DNA from: Pseudomonas folii
GTDB taxonomy: Bacteria; Pseudomonadota; Gammaproteobacteria; Pseudomonadales; Pseudomonadaceae
Direction: 5' to 3'
Assembly (NCBI RefSeq): GCF_014357575.1
Contig: NZ_JACONW010000036.1
Span: 1-43,601, forward strand
Length of the DNA stretch: 43,601 nucleotides
Shown: in pieces, positions 18,399 to 27,302 of the stretch
Numbering within the stretch: the stretch's first letter is position 1
How the letters are laid out: each line of letters starts with the position of its first letter
Program-made: the position numbers and the translations under genes
The notes under the pieces: generated by a model
What the model was told of the DNA's origin: nothing
Seen by the model: the letters and a program-made list of their open reading frames with translations, nothing else
Database searches by the model: none

Positions 18399-18490
18399 CC
18401 GTAGGACCGGCTTTAGCCGGGAGGGCGCCAGTGCGGCCGATATAATTGCATTGCGTACCGGCTCCCTCCCGGCCAAAGCCGGGCCTACGG
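18399..18490. repeat. REPIN (REP doublet)
   Basis: CCGTAGGACCGGCTTTAGCC and GGCCAAAGCCGGGCCTACGG face each other across about 50 bases, between the convergent cold shock and apbC genes. Confidence 0.85.
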
Positions 18491-18510
18491 CATGATTAGA
18501 GCGCTACATG

Positions 18511-19605
18511 CTAATCGTCGCTGACAGAAATACTCGGCATCGCCGGGCTGGCCGCTTCCTGCAGCACAATCCGTGCACCTACATGTCGCGCCAGTTCCTG
18601 ATAGACCATCGCGATCTGACTTTCCGGCTCAGCAATAACCGTCGGCTTACCACCATCGGCCTGCTCGCGGATCAGCATCGACAACGGCAATGAAGCCAGC
18701 AGCTCAACGTCATAATGCGAGGCCAGCTTCTCGCCACCGCCCTCACCGAACAAATGCTCAGCGTGACCGCAGTTCGAGCAGATGTGTACAGCCATATTTT
18801 CCACGACGCCAAGCACCGGAATATTGACCTTGCGGAACATCTCGACGCCTTTCTTCGCGTCCAGCAGTGCAAGATCCTGAGGCGTGGTGACGATCACAGC
18901 ACCTGCGACCGGGACTTTCTGGGCCAGCGTCAGCTGTATATCACCCGTACCCGGCGGCATGTCGATGACCAGGTAATCCAGATCATTCCACGCCGTTTGC
19001 GTAATCAACTGCAGCAATGCACCGGAAACCATAGGACCGCGCCACACCATCGGCGTGTTGTCATCGGTCAGAAAGGCCATGGACATCACTTCAACACCGT
19101 GGGCCTCGATCGGCACGAACCATTTCTTATCCTTGATCTTAGGCCGCGTACCTTCTGCAATACCGAACATCACGCCCTGACTCGGACCATAGATATCAGC
19201 ATCCAGAATGCCGACCCGCGCACCTTCGCGAGACAACGCCAACGCCAGATTCGCCGCCGTGGTGGATTTGCCAACGCCGCCTTTGCCGGACGCTACGGCG
19301 ACAATGTTCTTCACATTGGCCAGACCCGGGATCTGCCCTTGCGCCTTGTGCGGCTCGATCACGCAGGTGATATCCACTTTGGCCGAGGTCACACCCTCCA
19401 GGCCTTCAATGGCAATTTGCAGCATCTGCGCCCAGCCACTTTTGAACAGACCGGCCGCGTAACCCAGTTCAAGCTGGACACTCACGCGCTCGCCGTGAAC
19501 CTCAATGGCACGCACGCACCCGGCGGTGACGGGGTCCTGATTCAGATAAGGATCGGTATATTGGCGAAGAACGGCTTCCACCGCTGCGCGATTAACAGCG
19601 CTCAT
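18511..19605 (-). CDS. apbC: Iron-sulfur cluster carrier ApbC/Mrp
   Basis: A 364-residue P-loop NTPase. It has an N-terminal DUF59/MIP18-like domain (about 1-90) and a deviant Walker A GKGGVGKST at about residues 107-115. Then come DADIYGPSQG, IDMPPGTGD and, near the C-terminus, the cluster-binding CxxC in HICSNCGHAEHLF. It carries and transfers Fe-S clusters to apoproteins in the cytoplasm. It is divergent from metG, with a REPIN between the two, an arrangement common in gammaproteobacteria. Confidence 0.95.
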   Translation of the reverse strand: MSAVNRAAVEAVLRQYTDPYLNQDPVTAGCVRAIEVHGERVSVQLELGYAAGLFKSGWAQMLQIAIEGLEGVTSAKVDITCVIEPHKAQGQIPGLANVKNIVAVASGKGGVGKSTTAANLALALSREGARVGILDADIYGPSQGVMFGIAEGTRPKIKDKKWFVPIEAHGVEVMSMAFLTDDNTPMVWRGPMVSGALLQLITQTAWNDLDYLVIDMPPGTGDIQLTLAQKVPVAGAVIVTTPQDLALLDAKKGVEMFRKVNIPVLGVVENMAVHICSNCGHAEHLFGEGGGEKLASHYDVELLASLPLSMLIREQADGGKPTVIAEPESQIAMVYQELARHVGARIVLQEAASPAMPSISVSDD

Positions 19606-19695
19606 GGGCTACTCCCGAATAAAGACAGACTAAAACAGGCGGCTATCCTAACGCTTCTGCGTGCCACCGGCATGGTTTCGCTGGAATCATCATTC

Positions 19696-19787
19696 CCGTA
19701 GGAGCGCGCTTGCCCGCGATAGCGTCAGACCGGGCGGTAATATTTCGACTGAAATACCGCAATCGCGGGCAAGCGCGCTCCTACAGG
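19696..19787. repeat. REPIN with extended palindrome
   Basis: Units GTAGGAGCGCGCTTGCCCGC and GCGGGCAAGCGCGCTCCTAC flank an inner inverted repeat (GGCGGTAATATTTC / GAAATACCGC), so nearly the whole element can fold as one long hairpin. It lies between the divergent apbC and metG genes, where it could affect both promoters. Confidence 0.88.
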
Positions 19788-19897
19788 CGATGCGCAAGGA
19801 TTCAAAGCGCACATTCCTACAGTCAGCACAGGATGAAAAAAATCACTCAGACCTTTATAGTGGCCGACCTCCGTTTCACTTCAAGTAGCCGAGCCCC

Positions 19898-21946
19898 ATG
19901 TCCGAGCCACGCAAGATCCTCGTTACCAGCGCCCTGCCCTATGCCAATGGTTCGATCCATCTTGGCCATATGCTTGAGTACATCCAGACCGATATGTGGG
20001 TGCGCTTCCAGAAGCACCGCGGCAACCAATGCATTTATGTCTGCGCGGACGACGCTCACGGCTCGGCAATCATGCTGCGCGCAGAAAAGGAAGGCATCAC
20101 CCCGGAACAACTGATCGACAACGTCAAGGCGGAACACAGCGCCGACTTCAGTGATTTCCTGGTGGACTTCGACAATTTCCACTCGACGCACTCGGATGAA
20201 AACCGCGAGCTGTCGAGCATGATCTACACCCGCCTGCGCGATGCCGGGCATATCGCTACTCGCTCTATCACCCAGTATTTCGACCCAGAAAAGAAAATGT
20301 TCCTGGCCGACCGCTTCATCAAGGGCACGTGCCCGAAATGCGGCACTGAGGATCAGTACGGCGACAACTGCGAAAAGTGCGGTGCGACCTACGCCCCCAC
20401 TGACCTGAAGGACCCGAAATCGGCGATTTCCGGCGCTACGCCTGTCTTGAAAGACTCGAAGCATTTCTTCTTCGACCTGCCAGCCTTTGACGCCATGCTC
20501 AAAAGCTGGACACGCAGCGGCACCCTGCAGGATGCCGTGGCAAACAAGATCGCCGAATGGCTGGATGCCGGCCTGCAGCAGTGGGATATCTCCCGCGACG
20601 CACCTTACTTCGGCTTCGAAATCCCTGATGAGCCGGGCAAATACTTCTACGTATGGCTGGACGCTCCTGTCGGTTACATGGCCAGCTTCAAGAACCTTTG
20701 CGCGCGCCGTCCGGATCTGGATTTCGATGCATTCTGGGCCAAGGATTCGACCACCGAGCTGTATCACTTCATCGGCAAGGACATCGTCAACTTCCACGCC
20801 CTGTTCTGGCCAGCAATGCTTGAAGGTGCTGGCCTGCGCAAGCCGACCGGTATCAACGTACACGGCTACCTGACCGTCAATGGCCAGAAAATGTCGAAAT
20901 CGCGGGGCACGTTCATCAAGGCCCGCACCTATCTGGATCAGCTGTCGCCGGAGTACCTGCGTTATTACTACGCAGCCAAGCTGGGCAAAGGTGTGGACGA
21001 CCTCGATCTGAACCTCGACGACTTCGTACAGAAGGTCAACTCGGACCTGATCGGCAAGGTCGTGAACATTGCCAGTCGTTGTGCCGGCTTCATTCACAAA
21101 GGCAATGCCGGTGTCATGGTGGCTGAAAATGCAGCCCCGGAATTGACCGACGCATTTCTGGCCGCAGCGCCTGGTATCGCGGAAGCCTATGAGGCACGCG
21201 ACTTCGCCCGCGCGATGCGCGAAATCATGGGTCTGGCGGACCGGGCCAATGCCTGGATTGCCGACAAGGCTCCCTGGTCGCTGGCCAAGCAGGAAGGTAA
21301 ACAGGATGAAGTGCAGGCGGTTTGCGCACTGGGCATCAACCTGTTCCGGCAATTGGTGATTTTTCTCAAGCCGGTATTGCCACTGTTGGCTGCCGACGCC
21401 GAGAAATTTCTCAACGTTGCGCCACTGACCTGGGATGATCACAAGACGCTGCTGAGCAATCATCAGCTCAACCCGTTCCAGGCCCTGATGAGCCGCATCG
21501 ATCCAGCCAAGGTTGAAGCCATGACTGCCGCTTCGAAAGAAGACCTGACGGCCAGCGCAACCGATACCGGTGCAGCCCCCGAGGGTAACGGTGAGCTCGT
21601 CAAGGATCCGCTGTCTGCCGAGATCGATTTCGATACCTTTGCGGCAGTTGACCTGCGAGTCGCCCTGATCCTCAAGGCTGAGCATGTTGAAGGGGCAGAC
21701 AAACTGCTACGCCTGACGCTGGATATCGGTGACGAGCAGCGCAACGTGTTCTCCGGCATCAAAAGCGCCTACCCGAACCCGACCGAGCTTGAGGGTCGTC
21801 TGACCATGATGATCGCCAACCTCAAGCCGCGGAAAATGCGCTTCGGCATCTCGGAAGGCATGGTGATGGCCGCAGGCCCGGGTGGTGAAGAAATTTACCT
21901 GCTTAGCCCTGATAGCGGTGCCAAACCCGGCCAGCGCATCAAGTAA
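19898..21946 (+). CDS. metG: Methionyl-tRNA synthetase
   Basis: A 682-residue class I aminoacyl-tRNA synthetase that charges tRNA-Met. The HIGH-type motif is HLGH in [13 protein letters not shown] (about 15-27). The zinc knuckle has two CxxC pairs (CPKC and CEKC, about 146-161). The KMSKS motif is at about 331-335. The C-terminal ~110 residues form a tRNA-binding OB domain ([20 protein letters not shown]), as in the dimeric E. coli type. A terminator follows. Confidence 0.98.
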   Translation: MSEPRKILVTSALPYANGSIHLGHMLEYIQTDMWVRFQKHRGNQCIYVCADDAHGSAIMLRAEKEGITPEQLIDNVKAEHSADFSDFLVDFDNFHSTHSDENRELSSMIYTRLRDAGHIATRSITQYFDPEKKMFLADRFIKGTCPKCGTEDQYGDNCEKCGATYAPTDLKDPKSAISGATPVLKDSKHFFFDLPAFDAMLKSWTRSGTLQDAVANKIAEWLDAGLQQWDISRDAPYFGFEIPDEPGKYFYVWLDAPVGYMASFKNLCARRPDLDFDAFWAKDSTTELYHFIGKDIVNFHALFWPAMLEGAGLRKPTGINVHGYLTVNGQKMSKSRGTFIKARTYLDQLSPEYLRYYYAAKLGKGVDDLDLNLDDFVQKVNSDLIGKVVNIASRCAGFIHKGNAGVMVAENAAPELTDAFLAAAPGIAEAYEARDFARAMREIMGLADRANAWIADKAPWSLAKQEGKQDEVQAVCALGINLFRQLVIFLKPVLPLLAADAEKFLNVAPLTWDDHKTLLSNHQLNPFQALMSRIDPAKVEAMTAASKEDLTASATDTGAAPEGNGELVKDPLSAEIDFDTFAAVDLRVALILKAEHVEGADKLLRLTLDIGDEQRNVFSGIKSAYPNPTELEGRLTMMIANLKPRKMRFGISEGMVMAAGPGGEEIYLLSPDSGAKPGQRIK

Positions 21947-21958
21947 GACATGAGCCTT

Positions 21959-22002
21959 ACCCGATAACAGCCTTGTATGCTGTTATCGGGTTTGTGCTTT
22001 TT
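21959..22002 (+). terminator. Rho-independent terminator of metG
   Basis: A 13-bp stem (ACCCGATAACAGC / GCTGTTATCGGGT) with a seven-base loop, followed by TTGTGCTTTTT. Confidence 0.9.
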
Positions 22003-22083
22003 GCAGTAACCGAACGCTCGTCAGAGAGCGCTTTACCCACTTAACTTAATTGCTCACCGCCTGTTCGCCAATTCGGCAAAACC

Positions 22084-23139
22084 ATGAATCTCATCCAAAG
22101 CATCGACGCCCTGCTGCCCCAGACCCAATGCGGAAAATGCGGACATCCCGGCTGCAAGCCTTACGCAGAAGGAATAGCCCAGGGCGAGGCGATCAACAAA
22201 TGTCCGCCGGGTGGCGATGAGACCGTTGCGGCTCTGGCGCAGTTGCTCAGCGTTCCCGCCCTGCGCGTCGATCCGCAGCGGGGTTCGGCGCCAGCACAAG
22301 TCGCGTTTATCCGGGAAGCTGAATGCATTGGCTGCACCAAGTGCATTCAGGCCTGCCCGGTCGACGCTATCGTCGGTGCAGCAAAGTTCATGCACACCGT
22401 CATCGTCGACGAATGCACCGGTTGCGACCTGTGTGTCGCCCCCTGCCCGGTGGATTGCATTGACCTGCTGCCGCTGCCTTCTACCGTCATACCTATCGTC
22501 AGCGGGCACGCGACGACTGTGCCAGAGCAAGAGAATCGCAGCCACAAGCGAAACCTGGCACGACGTCGCTTCGAGTCCCGCAACGCGCGGTTGCGACGTG
22601 AAGAGGAGCGTCGGCACGCTGAGCGACTTGCGCGTACGCAAAGGGCAACAGCAGCGCCTGACGCCTCTCGCTTACCCGTGCATTCAGCAATGGAGCGCAC
22701 AAACACGCAAAGCGTTGCCGTCGATGACGAAGCATTGAAAAAAGCCCGCATCAACGTGGCAATGAGCAGGGCTCAACTCAATAAATCCCTGAAGGCATTC
22801 GGTCACCCTCCCATCGCCGAGCAGGCAGCACGTCTGGTTCAACTGCAGCAGGAATACGAAACGGCCGAACAAGCGCTTAACAGCCTTCAATCCGCGCAGC
22901 CAGGCCCAATCGCGACTCCGATGCCGCGGATGGACAACAGCGGGGTCAAACGTGCAAAAATCCAACTGGCCATGGCCCGCGCCGCCTTGAAAAAAGCGCA
23001 AACGAGCGAGGCCTCTTCAGAGCAGATCGCGAGCCTGACGACTGAGCTTCAACATGCCGAACAGGCGCTTGAGACCGCAGAACAGAGTCTGTCGGCCAAC
23101 CCGCAAGCTATCGCCCCCAAGGAAAATCTCGGTTCATGA
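22084..23139 (+). CDS. rnfB: Orphan RnfB-like ferredoxin with C-terminal repeats
   Basis: A 351-residue iron-sulfur protein. Residues ~18-45 form the RnfB Fe-S domain ([15 protein letters not shown], then KCPPGG). Two 4Fe-4S ferredoxin motifs follow, [12 protein letters not shown] and [12 protein letters not shown] (about 81-124). The usual N-terminal membrane helix of RnfB/RsxB is missing, and the protein is about 160 residues longer than E. coli RsxB. After a basic Arg-rich linker (about 150-215) come two related segments, [14 protein letters not shown] (about 218) and [14 protein letters not shown] (about 287), each followed by a Glu/Ala/Gln helix. The style recalls the RnfC C-terminal repeats. 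No other rnf subunit is nearby. It overlaps nth by four bases. It probably shuttles electrons, partner unknown. Confidence 0.88.
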   Translation: MNLIQSIDALLPQTQCGKCGHPGCKPYAEGIAQGEAINKCPPGGDETVAALAQLLSVPALRVDPQRGSAPAQVAFIREAECIGCTKCIQACPVDAIVGAAKFMHTVIVDECTGCDLCVAPCPVDCIDLLPLPSTVIPIVSGHATTVPEQENRSHKRNLARRRFESRNARLRREEERRHAERLARTQRATAAPDASRLPVHSAMERTNTQSVAVDDEALKKARINVAMSRAQLNKSLKAFGHPPIAEQAARLVQLQQEYETAEQALNSLQSAQPGPIATPMPRMDNSGVKRAKIQLAMARAALKKAQTSEASSEQIASLTTELQHAEQALETAEQSLSANPQAIAPKENLGS

Positions 23140-23774
23140 ATGCTGCAAAACGTCAGGAAATCTTTCGTCGCCTTCACGAAGACAACCCGGATCCAAAGAC
23201 TGAACTGGCCTACACCACGCCATTTGAACTGCTCATCTCTGTGATCCTTTCAGCACAGGCAACGGATGTCAGCGTGAACAAGGCCACCGCACGGCTTTAT
23301 CCTGTCGCCAACACCCCACAGGCGATCTATGACCTTGGCGTGGAAGGTTTGTCCGAATACATAAAAACCATCGGTCTTTACAACAGCAAGGCTAAAAACG
23401 TTATAGAAACGTGCCGAATGCTCATGGAGTTGCACGGTGGAGAAGTGCCACAGACACGCGAAGCACTTGAAGCCTTGCCCGGCGTCGGGCGCAAGACAGC
23501 CAATGTGGTGCTCAATACCGCATTTCGCCAAATTGCCATGGCGGTAGACACTCACATATTTCGTGTCAGCAATCGTACCGGCATCGCGCCAGGTAAAAAC
23601 GTGGTTGAGGTAGAAAAGCAGTTGATGAAGTTTGTACCCAAAGATTATTTGCTGGATGCCCACCACTGGCTGATCCTGCTCGGCCGCTACGTTTGCCAGG
23701 CTCGAAAGCCACGCTGCGGCAGCTGCATGATCGAAGACCTGTGCGATTACAAGCACAAGACCTCGGACGATTGA
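23136..23774 (+). CDS. nth: Endonuclease III
   Basis: A 212-residue DNA glycosylase/AP lyase that removes oxidised pyrimidines. The helix-hairpin-helix and catalytic region read [17 protein letters not shown], with the catalytic lysine in the HhH, then [13 protein letters not shown] with the catalytic aspartate. The C-terminal 4Fe-4S motif is C-x6-C-x2-C-x5-C. It is translationally coupled to the rnfB-like gene; the rnf-nth linkage is conserved in many gammaproteobacteria. Confidence 0.97.
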   Translation: MNAAKRQEIFRRLHEDNPDPKTELAYTTPFELLISVILSAQATDVSVNKATARLYPVANTPQAIYDLGVEGLSEYIKTIGLYNSKAKNVIETCRMLMELHGGEVPQTREALEALPGVGRKTANVVLNTAFRQIAMAVDTHIFRVSNRTGIAPGKNVVEVEKQLMKFVPKDYLLDAHHWLILLGRYVCQARKPRCGSCMIEDLCDYKHKTSDD

Positions 23775-23815
23775 GCGATAGGGCCTCGAACGACTGATCG
23801 ATTGAAAAAATCTTT

Positions 23816-23844
23816 TTTACCCGCTCGCAGATACTCGCTATAAG
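23816..23844 (+). promoter_or_regulatory. Predicted sigma-70 promoter of the PA3496-family gene
   Basis: TTTACC at 23816-23821 and TATAAG at 23839-23844 with a 17-base spacer, 36 bases before the ATG. Confidence 0.5.
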
Positions 23845-23879
23845 GTGCGCCAACGACAGCCTAAGTCTGGAGTCACCTT

Positions 23880-24062
23880 ATGAGCACCGACAAAGAGCAA
23901 TTGGACGTAGACGACGATTTCATTGCGGTTGAATCAGATGATGCAGAACCTGCACCTGTTGAACCGGCCAAGACCAATCTCAGCAAACGGCGCACGATCG
24001 ACAACATGCTTGAAGAAAGACGCCTGCAGAAGCAACTGGCTGATTACGACTACGATCTTTGA
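23880..24062 (+). CDS. PA3496-family small protein
   Basis: A 60-residue acidic protein. Its C-terminal half, SKRRTIDNMLEERRLQKQLADYDYDL, is a predicted helix typical of the family named after P. aeruginosa PA3496, which likewise follows nth. The N-terminal half is Asp/Glu-rich and likely disordered. Databases describe the family as putative envelope integrity proteins; there is no export signal here and I see no mechanism. It has its own predicted promoter. Confidence 0.85.
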   Translation: MSTDKEQLDVDDDFIAVESDDAEPAPVEPAKTNLSKRRTIDNMLEERRLQKQLADYDYDL

Positions 24063-24090
24063 TCGCTACGACCGCGTCACCCGCCATTCA

Positions 24091-24142
24091 AAGCCTCTCA
24101 TGTGCGAGAGGCTTTAGAGCTCAGCGCCAAAAGCGGTGGCGC
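24091..24142. terminator. Hairpins between convergent genes, possible terminators
   Basis: A 9-bp stem AAGCCTCTC / GAGAGGCTT (24091-24114) and a 6-bp stem GCGCCA / TGGCGC (24124-24142) lie between the ends of the PA3496-family gene and the response regulator gene. T-tracts are short, so they are weak terminators at best. Confidence 0.5.
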
Positions 24143-24182
24143 AATGTCATGATTCCCTCCCGACGAAAACCGCAAAACCCCC

Positions 24183-24809
24183 TCAGACCAGACCATTACG
24201 CTGAGCAAGCTCGATAAGATCGACCAGCGAATGAGCATTCAGCTTGAGCAGCAGCCGAGTCTTGTAGGTGCTGACTGTTTTATTGCTCAAAAACATTCCA
24301 TCTGCAATTTCCTTATTGGTTTTGCCTCGAGCCAATTGCTGCAACACCATCATTTCCCGACCAGAAAGACGATCGACCATATCAGCTTCGCTGGCATTGC
24401 CCATGCTTGAGCGAACGGTATGCAGCGCCTGGTTAGGGAAATAACTGTAGCCCGACAATACGGCCTTGATCGCACTCAACAATTCGGTGAGGTCTTGCTG
24501 CTTGCACACATATCCAGCTGCCCCGGCCTGCATGCAGCGCATTGAGAAATGCCCAGGTGCCTGAGAAGTAAGGATCAGCACCTTGAACGGCAGCGTCATG
24601 GCAGACAGACGCGCAATGACTTCAAGGCCATCCAGCTTTGGAATGCCTATGTCGAGAATCACGATATCGGGCAAATGCTCACGAGCCAGTTGCAGGGCAT
24701 CCACTCCATTATCCGTCTCCGCAATGACCTCATAGCCATGGCGCTCCATCAGCATACGAACAGCAAGGCGAATGACGGGATGATCGTCCACGATCAGCAC
24801 TTTATTCAT
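24183..24809 (-). CDS. BvgA/RocA-like response regulator, LuxR-type HTH
   Basis: A 208-residue response regulator. The receiver domain begins MNKVLIVDDHPVIRLAVRML, with acidic pocket residues Asp8-Asp9, phosphoacceptor Asp53 in LDIGIPKLDG, and the later switch threonine and lysine in LTSQ and YVCKQQ. The C-terminal LuxR/NarL HTH reads LSGREMMVLQQLARGKTNKE and continues through IADGMFLSNKTVSTYKTR. It closely resembles BvgA of Bordetella and RocA1-type regulators. No sensor kinase gene is adjacent. The ATG at 24809 gives the family N-terminus; an in-frame GTG at 24851 would add 14 residues. Its targets are unknown. Confidence 0.92.
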   Translation of the reverse strand: MNKVLIVDDHPVIRLAVRMLMERHGYEVIAETDNGVDALQLAREHLPDIVILDIGIPKLDGLEVIARLSAMTLPFKVLILTSQAPGHFSMRCMQAGAAGYVCKQQDLTELLSAIKAVLSGYSYFPNQALHTVRSSMGNASEADMVDRLSGREMMVLQQLARGKTNKEIADGMFLSNKTVSTYKTRLLLKLNAHSLVDLIELAQRNGLV

Positions 24810-24879
24810 GGGCAGTCCAATTTTCGCTTTTCGAAGTTTCAGAGTCAGCACAATAGCTTAGTCGTTTAGTGCTTTGCAT
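24802..24879 (-). CDS. Possible leader peptide overlapping the response regulator start
   Basis: A 25-codon reading frame (MQSTKRLSYC...NWTAHE) begins at an ATG four bases after a run of eight G, which could act as a Shine-Dalgarno sequence. It ends at a TAA inside the first codons of the response regulator, so the two would be translationally coupled. The coding case is only the start context and the overlap geometry. Confidence 0.3.
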   Translation of the reverse strand: MQSTKRLSYCADSETSKSENWTAHE

Positions 24880-26055
24880 GGCGCCCCCCCCTTGGGACTG
24901 ACAGCCAAAGACCATTCCCACAACCACAGCAGAAGTTTCCTACAAATATGAGTCTAAATGACGCTACATAAGAGGCCATCACAAGTCTGCCTGCGCTGAA
25001 AGAGAGAAATTAACTGCTTTGTACAAAATAGAGATAAAGGAGCGTGAATCAACTAATAGAATTATTATGTTCGGGTCAAGCATTTTTCAAATATCCCTTT
25101 GGACTAATAAACATGCGTTACACCGGTTTGGTCGATCCTGAAGCCATCGACAACTGTGACAAGTGGTCGAGCGCTCAGCCTAGATAGCTTCTAGCCATCG
25201 CCAGAAACGATGCTTTGATACTCCCTTCATACGTCCCCGAAATTTCCGGGCCTCACGAGCAAAAAATATACTGTTACATTGCTGATACACAGGCCCTGCG
25301 CGTCGGCGACGGCATCCAATATGTCAGAACACCGGCACATTAAGCGTCAAGGTTGTGCCAACAGAATATTTCAGGCGGCCCCCTCCGCGACGTTTAAAAA
25401 ATACACACTTTGCGGCGTTCATTTTGTAAATATATATATTTTGCGAAAATTCCTACTTAGGTTTCGGAAACGACTGAACTCTCAAGAAAGCTTGACCGCC
25501 TTGCTCATTCAAATGTGCGGTATTCATGCATCGCACAACTCATAAAAGCAGATAACCTGAACTCAATGGAAAAATCTACAAATAGTGCATGACTTTTCTG
25601 ACGGAGACTGGTTCAAGGCAGCCAACCGGCTGAAAGCTAATACTATATCCCCGCTCAAATCCATACACCCTTGCCCAAAGAGGAAATGTACTACAACACT
25701 AACAGACGCTGAAAATTGCCATGTAAGAAAAGTAATTGCGTCATAAATCAATCCATCTAGCTAAAGCTTTTTTACTTGCAAATTTTATTACCAGTCGTTA
25801 CTTTTTCAAGAGCCCTTCCACTAATCACTCATAAAACATGCAGGACTACATGAAACCCACTTAACAAATGATGCCAATTTGACCATCCAGAAAGCGTAGC
25901 TTTATATGGACCCTCCCTCACTAAAGAGCCGAAGGGATTCGGGCAGCATGAACATGACCCATCCGGACTAGTCTTCGCTGACCGCGCCCTGATAAGGACC
26001 GACGATTCTTTTTGAATGGGCCCTGTGTAAAACCATGTTCAAAAAGGGATATATC
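24880..26055. other. AT-richer region without a convincing gene
   Basis: About 1.2 kb with visibly lower GC than its flanks, including a TATATATATT run near 25430. Short frames exist on both strands (for example 25279-25545 plus and 25563-25751 minus). They have no good ribosome binding site and read as random protein. It may hold degraded genes, an sRNA or an acquired fragment; I see no transposase, direct repeats or att site. Confidence 0.6.
25879..25908 (+). promoter_or_regulatory. Predicted promoter of the HTH-like gene
   Basis: TTGACC at 25879-25884 and TATATG at 25903-25908, 18-base spacer. Transcription from here would give a leader of about 140 bases before the ATG at 26056. Confidence 0.4.
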
Positions 26056-26583
26056 ATGAACAACAAAATCTCCAGTGCCTGCCCTCAAGATGCAGACTCT
26101 CTGGATCTTGCGGCAGCCGTTGAACACTTCGTGGCTCAGGGCGGCGTTATTGACATCGTCTCGCACACTGCACATCAGGCAGCCACATTGAACACCCCCA
26201 GTGCAAAGTCAGAGTCTGAAATTGCAGCATTTGAAAAGCCTGGAAAGTTGGAAACTCTGAAGGCGCTGGTGGCGAAAGGTGCCGGAATTAATGCACTGCA
26301 GTACTCGCTGAGGATGAACAGGAAAGATATCAAACAGATGGCCTCGGAACACGGTGTGAAAATCGCGTTCAGCCGCCCTGTCGGCGACACTGGCAAGGCC
26401 TACCGCTCTGAAATGTCAGACATTGATGACACTGTGGCCGGGCATGCAATGCATTATTCAAGCCTTGGATACTCCGCCCACGAGATTGCCAACATTCTGG
26501 GTTTGAGCGTTCGCCAAGTGTGGAACATAGGAAAAGCGTATCGGTTCGAATTCAAAATAAACGAAGGTGACCCCTCCCCCTGA
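26056..26583 (+). CDS. Unrecognised HTH-like protein
   Basis: A 175-residue protein that I cannot place in a named family. Visible parts: an N-terminal AAAVEHFVAQGGVIDIVS segment (about residues 20-37), a pattern I have seen in small Pseudomonas regulators. A likely helix-turn-helix follows (ALQYSLRMNRKDIKQMASEH, about 89-108). A second, better one is near the C-terminus (YSAHEIANILGLSVRQVWNI, about 144-163), resembling sigma-70 region 4/LuxR recognition helices. There is no signal peptide. AAGGGA lies before the ATG at 26056; an in-frame ATG at 26035 adds seven residues. It is probably a DNA-binding regulator, but that is inference. Confidence 0.7.
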   Translation: MNNKISSACPQDADSLDLAAAVEHFVAQGGVIDIVSHTAHQAATLNTPSAKSESEIAAFEKPGKLETLKALVAKGAGINALQYSLRMNRKDIKQMASEHGVKIAFSRPVGDTGKAYRSEMSDIDDTVAGHAMHYSSLGYSAHEIANILGLSVRQVWNIGKAYRFEFKINEGDPSP

Positions 26584-26710
26584 AACAATCAGAAGAAGCA
26601 AACTAACCCCAACAGAAGATTAACGAACTTTCCAGCTGTACTGCACAGCTTCGAAAGTCCGCAAAATCTACCCTCTCACTCCATTAAAGGTCTTATTTGA
26701 GAAGAACACC

Positions 26711-26938
26711 ATGAAACTACTACCGCGTCTTATCAACCCCATTAGCATCATTGCGATGTTTGCCGCCTTGTGCGAGGCATCAGCAACAACGGTACTCCCT
26801 CACCTTGACGACGAGAACCGTCAAATCTATATATGGTTTCTTATTGCGTTTCCCTCTGCGCTCGTCGTGTTATTTTTCCTGACGCTCAATTTCAACAGTC
26901 GGGTTCTTTACCCTCCTGTCGACCCCACAGAGAAATAG
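26711..26938 (+). CDS. Small two-helix inner membrane protein
   Basis: A 75-residue protein with two hydrophobic segments, ISIIAMFAALCEASATTVLP (about 12-31) and YIWFLIAFPSALVVLFFLTL (about 40-59). It ends LNFNSRVLYPPVDPTEK. The FPSALVVLFFLTLNFN...VLY pattern recurs in many uncharacterised bacterial membrane proteins. A weak GAGAAG precedes the ATG. Function unknown. It follows the HTH-like gene by 127 bases on the same strand. Confidence 0.7.
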   Translation: MKLLPRLINPISIIAMFAALCEASATTVLPHLDDENRQIYIWFLIAFPSALVVLFFLTLNFNSRVLYPPVDPTEK

Positions 26939-27302
26939 CCTGAATGTTATCAAGGCGTTAGGAACCTCATAATATGCCCGCACCTGCCCGGCCTTCCCGG
27001 TAAAGCCAGTAGTGGCCACAACGGTCCAGACAAACTTTTGCCGGTTTAACCATTCGGTCGATTATTGAATGCAGAACTTATGAGGGAATTGAATCAAAAA
27101 ACTCATGACGCTTTTGAAACGTCACAACAAAACACTGGCGGATTCATCCGTGCGTGAAAGGCACCACCGCATTTATACGGCACCTGTGGCGGCCGGTAAG
27201 CCACCTGAACGGGCTGCAGGAGCGCTATGCAGGCAGCAAGTCTCAGTCTTATTTCAGATGCAGCACCCGAAAGGTGCTGCATCTTCATTTCAGAACGCGT
27301 GA
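26939..27302. other. Intergenic region before the argG end
   Basis: 364 bases without a supported gene. It contains a degenerate REP-like stretch near 26985 (CCCGGCCTTCCCGGTAAAGCC) and the argG-proximal hairpin. A 65-codon frame at 27105 overlaps the hairpin and is not credible. Confidence 0.6.
27256..27284 (-). terminator. Hairpin downstream of argG
   Basis: A perfect 12-bp stem (AGATGCAGCACC / GGTGCTGCATCT) with a five-base loop, 18 bases beyond the argG stop. There is no good T-tract on either strand, so it may be a weak terminator or a 3'-end stabiliser. Confidence 0.6.

Noticed and set aside
19847..21685. 612-codon antisense frame across metG.
   Set aside because: Explained by codon bias of metG on the other strand; no homologous pattern.
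25425..25445. TATATATATT tract as a possible origin or recombination site.
   Set aside because: No iterons, DnaA-box cluster, flanking repeats or partner genes.
25279..25751. Two reading frames in the AT-rich region (25279-25545 plus, 25563-25751 minus).
   Set aside because: No ribosome binding sites, random-looking composition, no recognisable motif.
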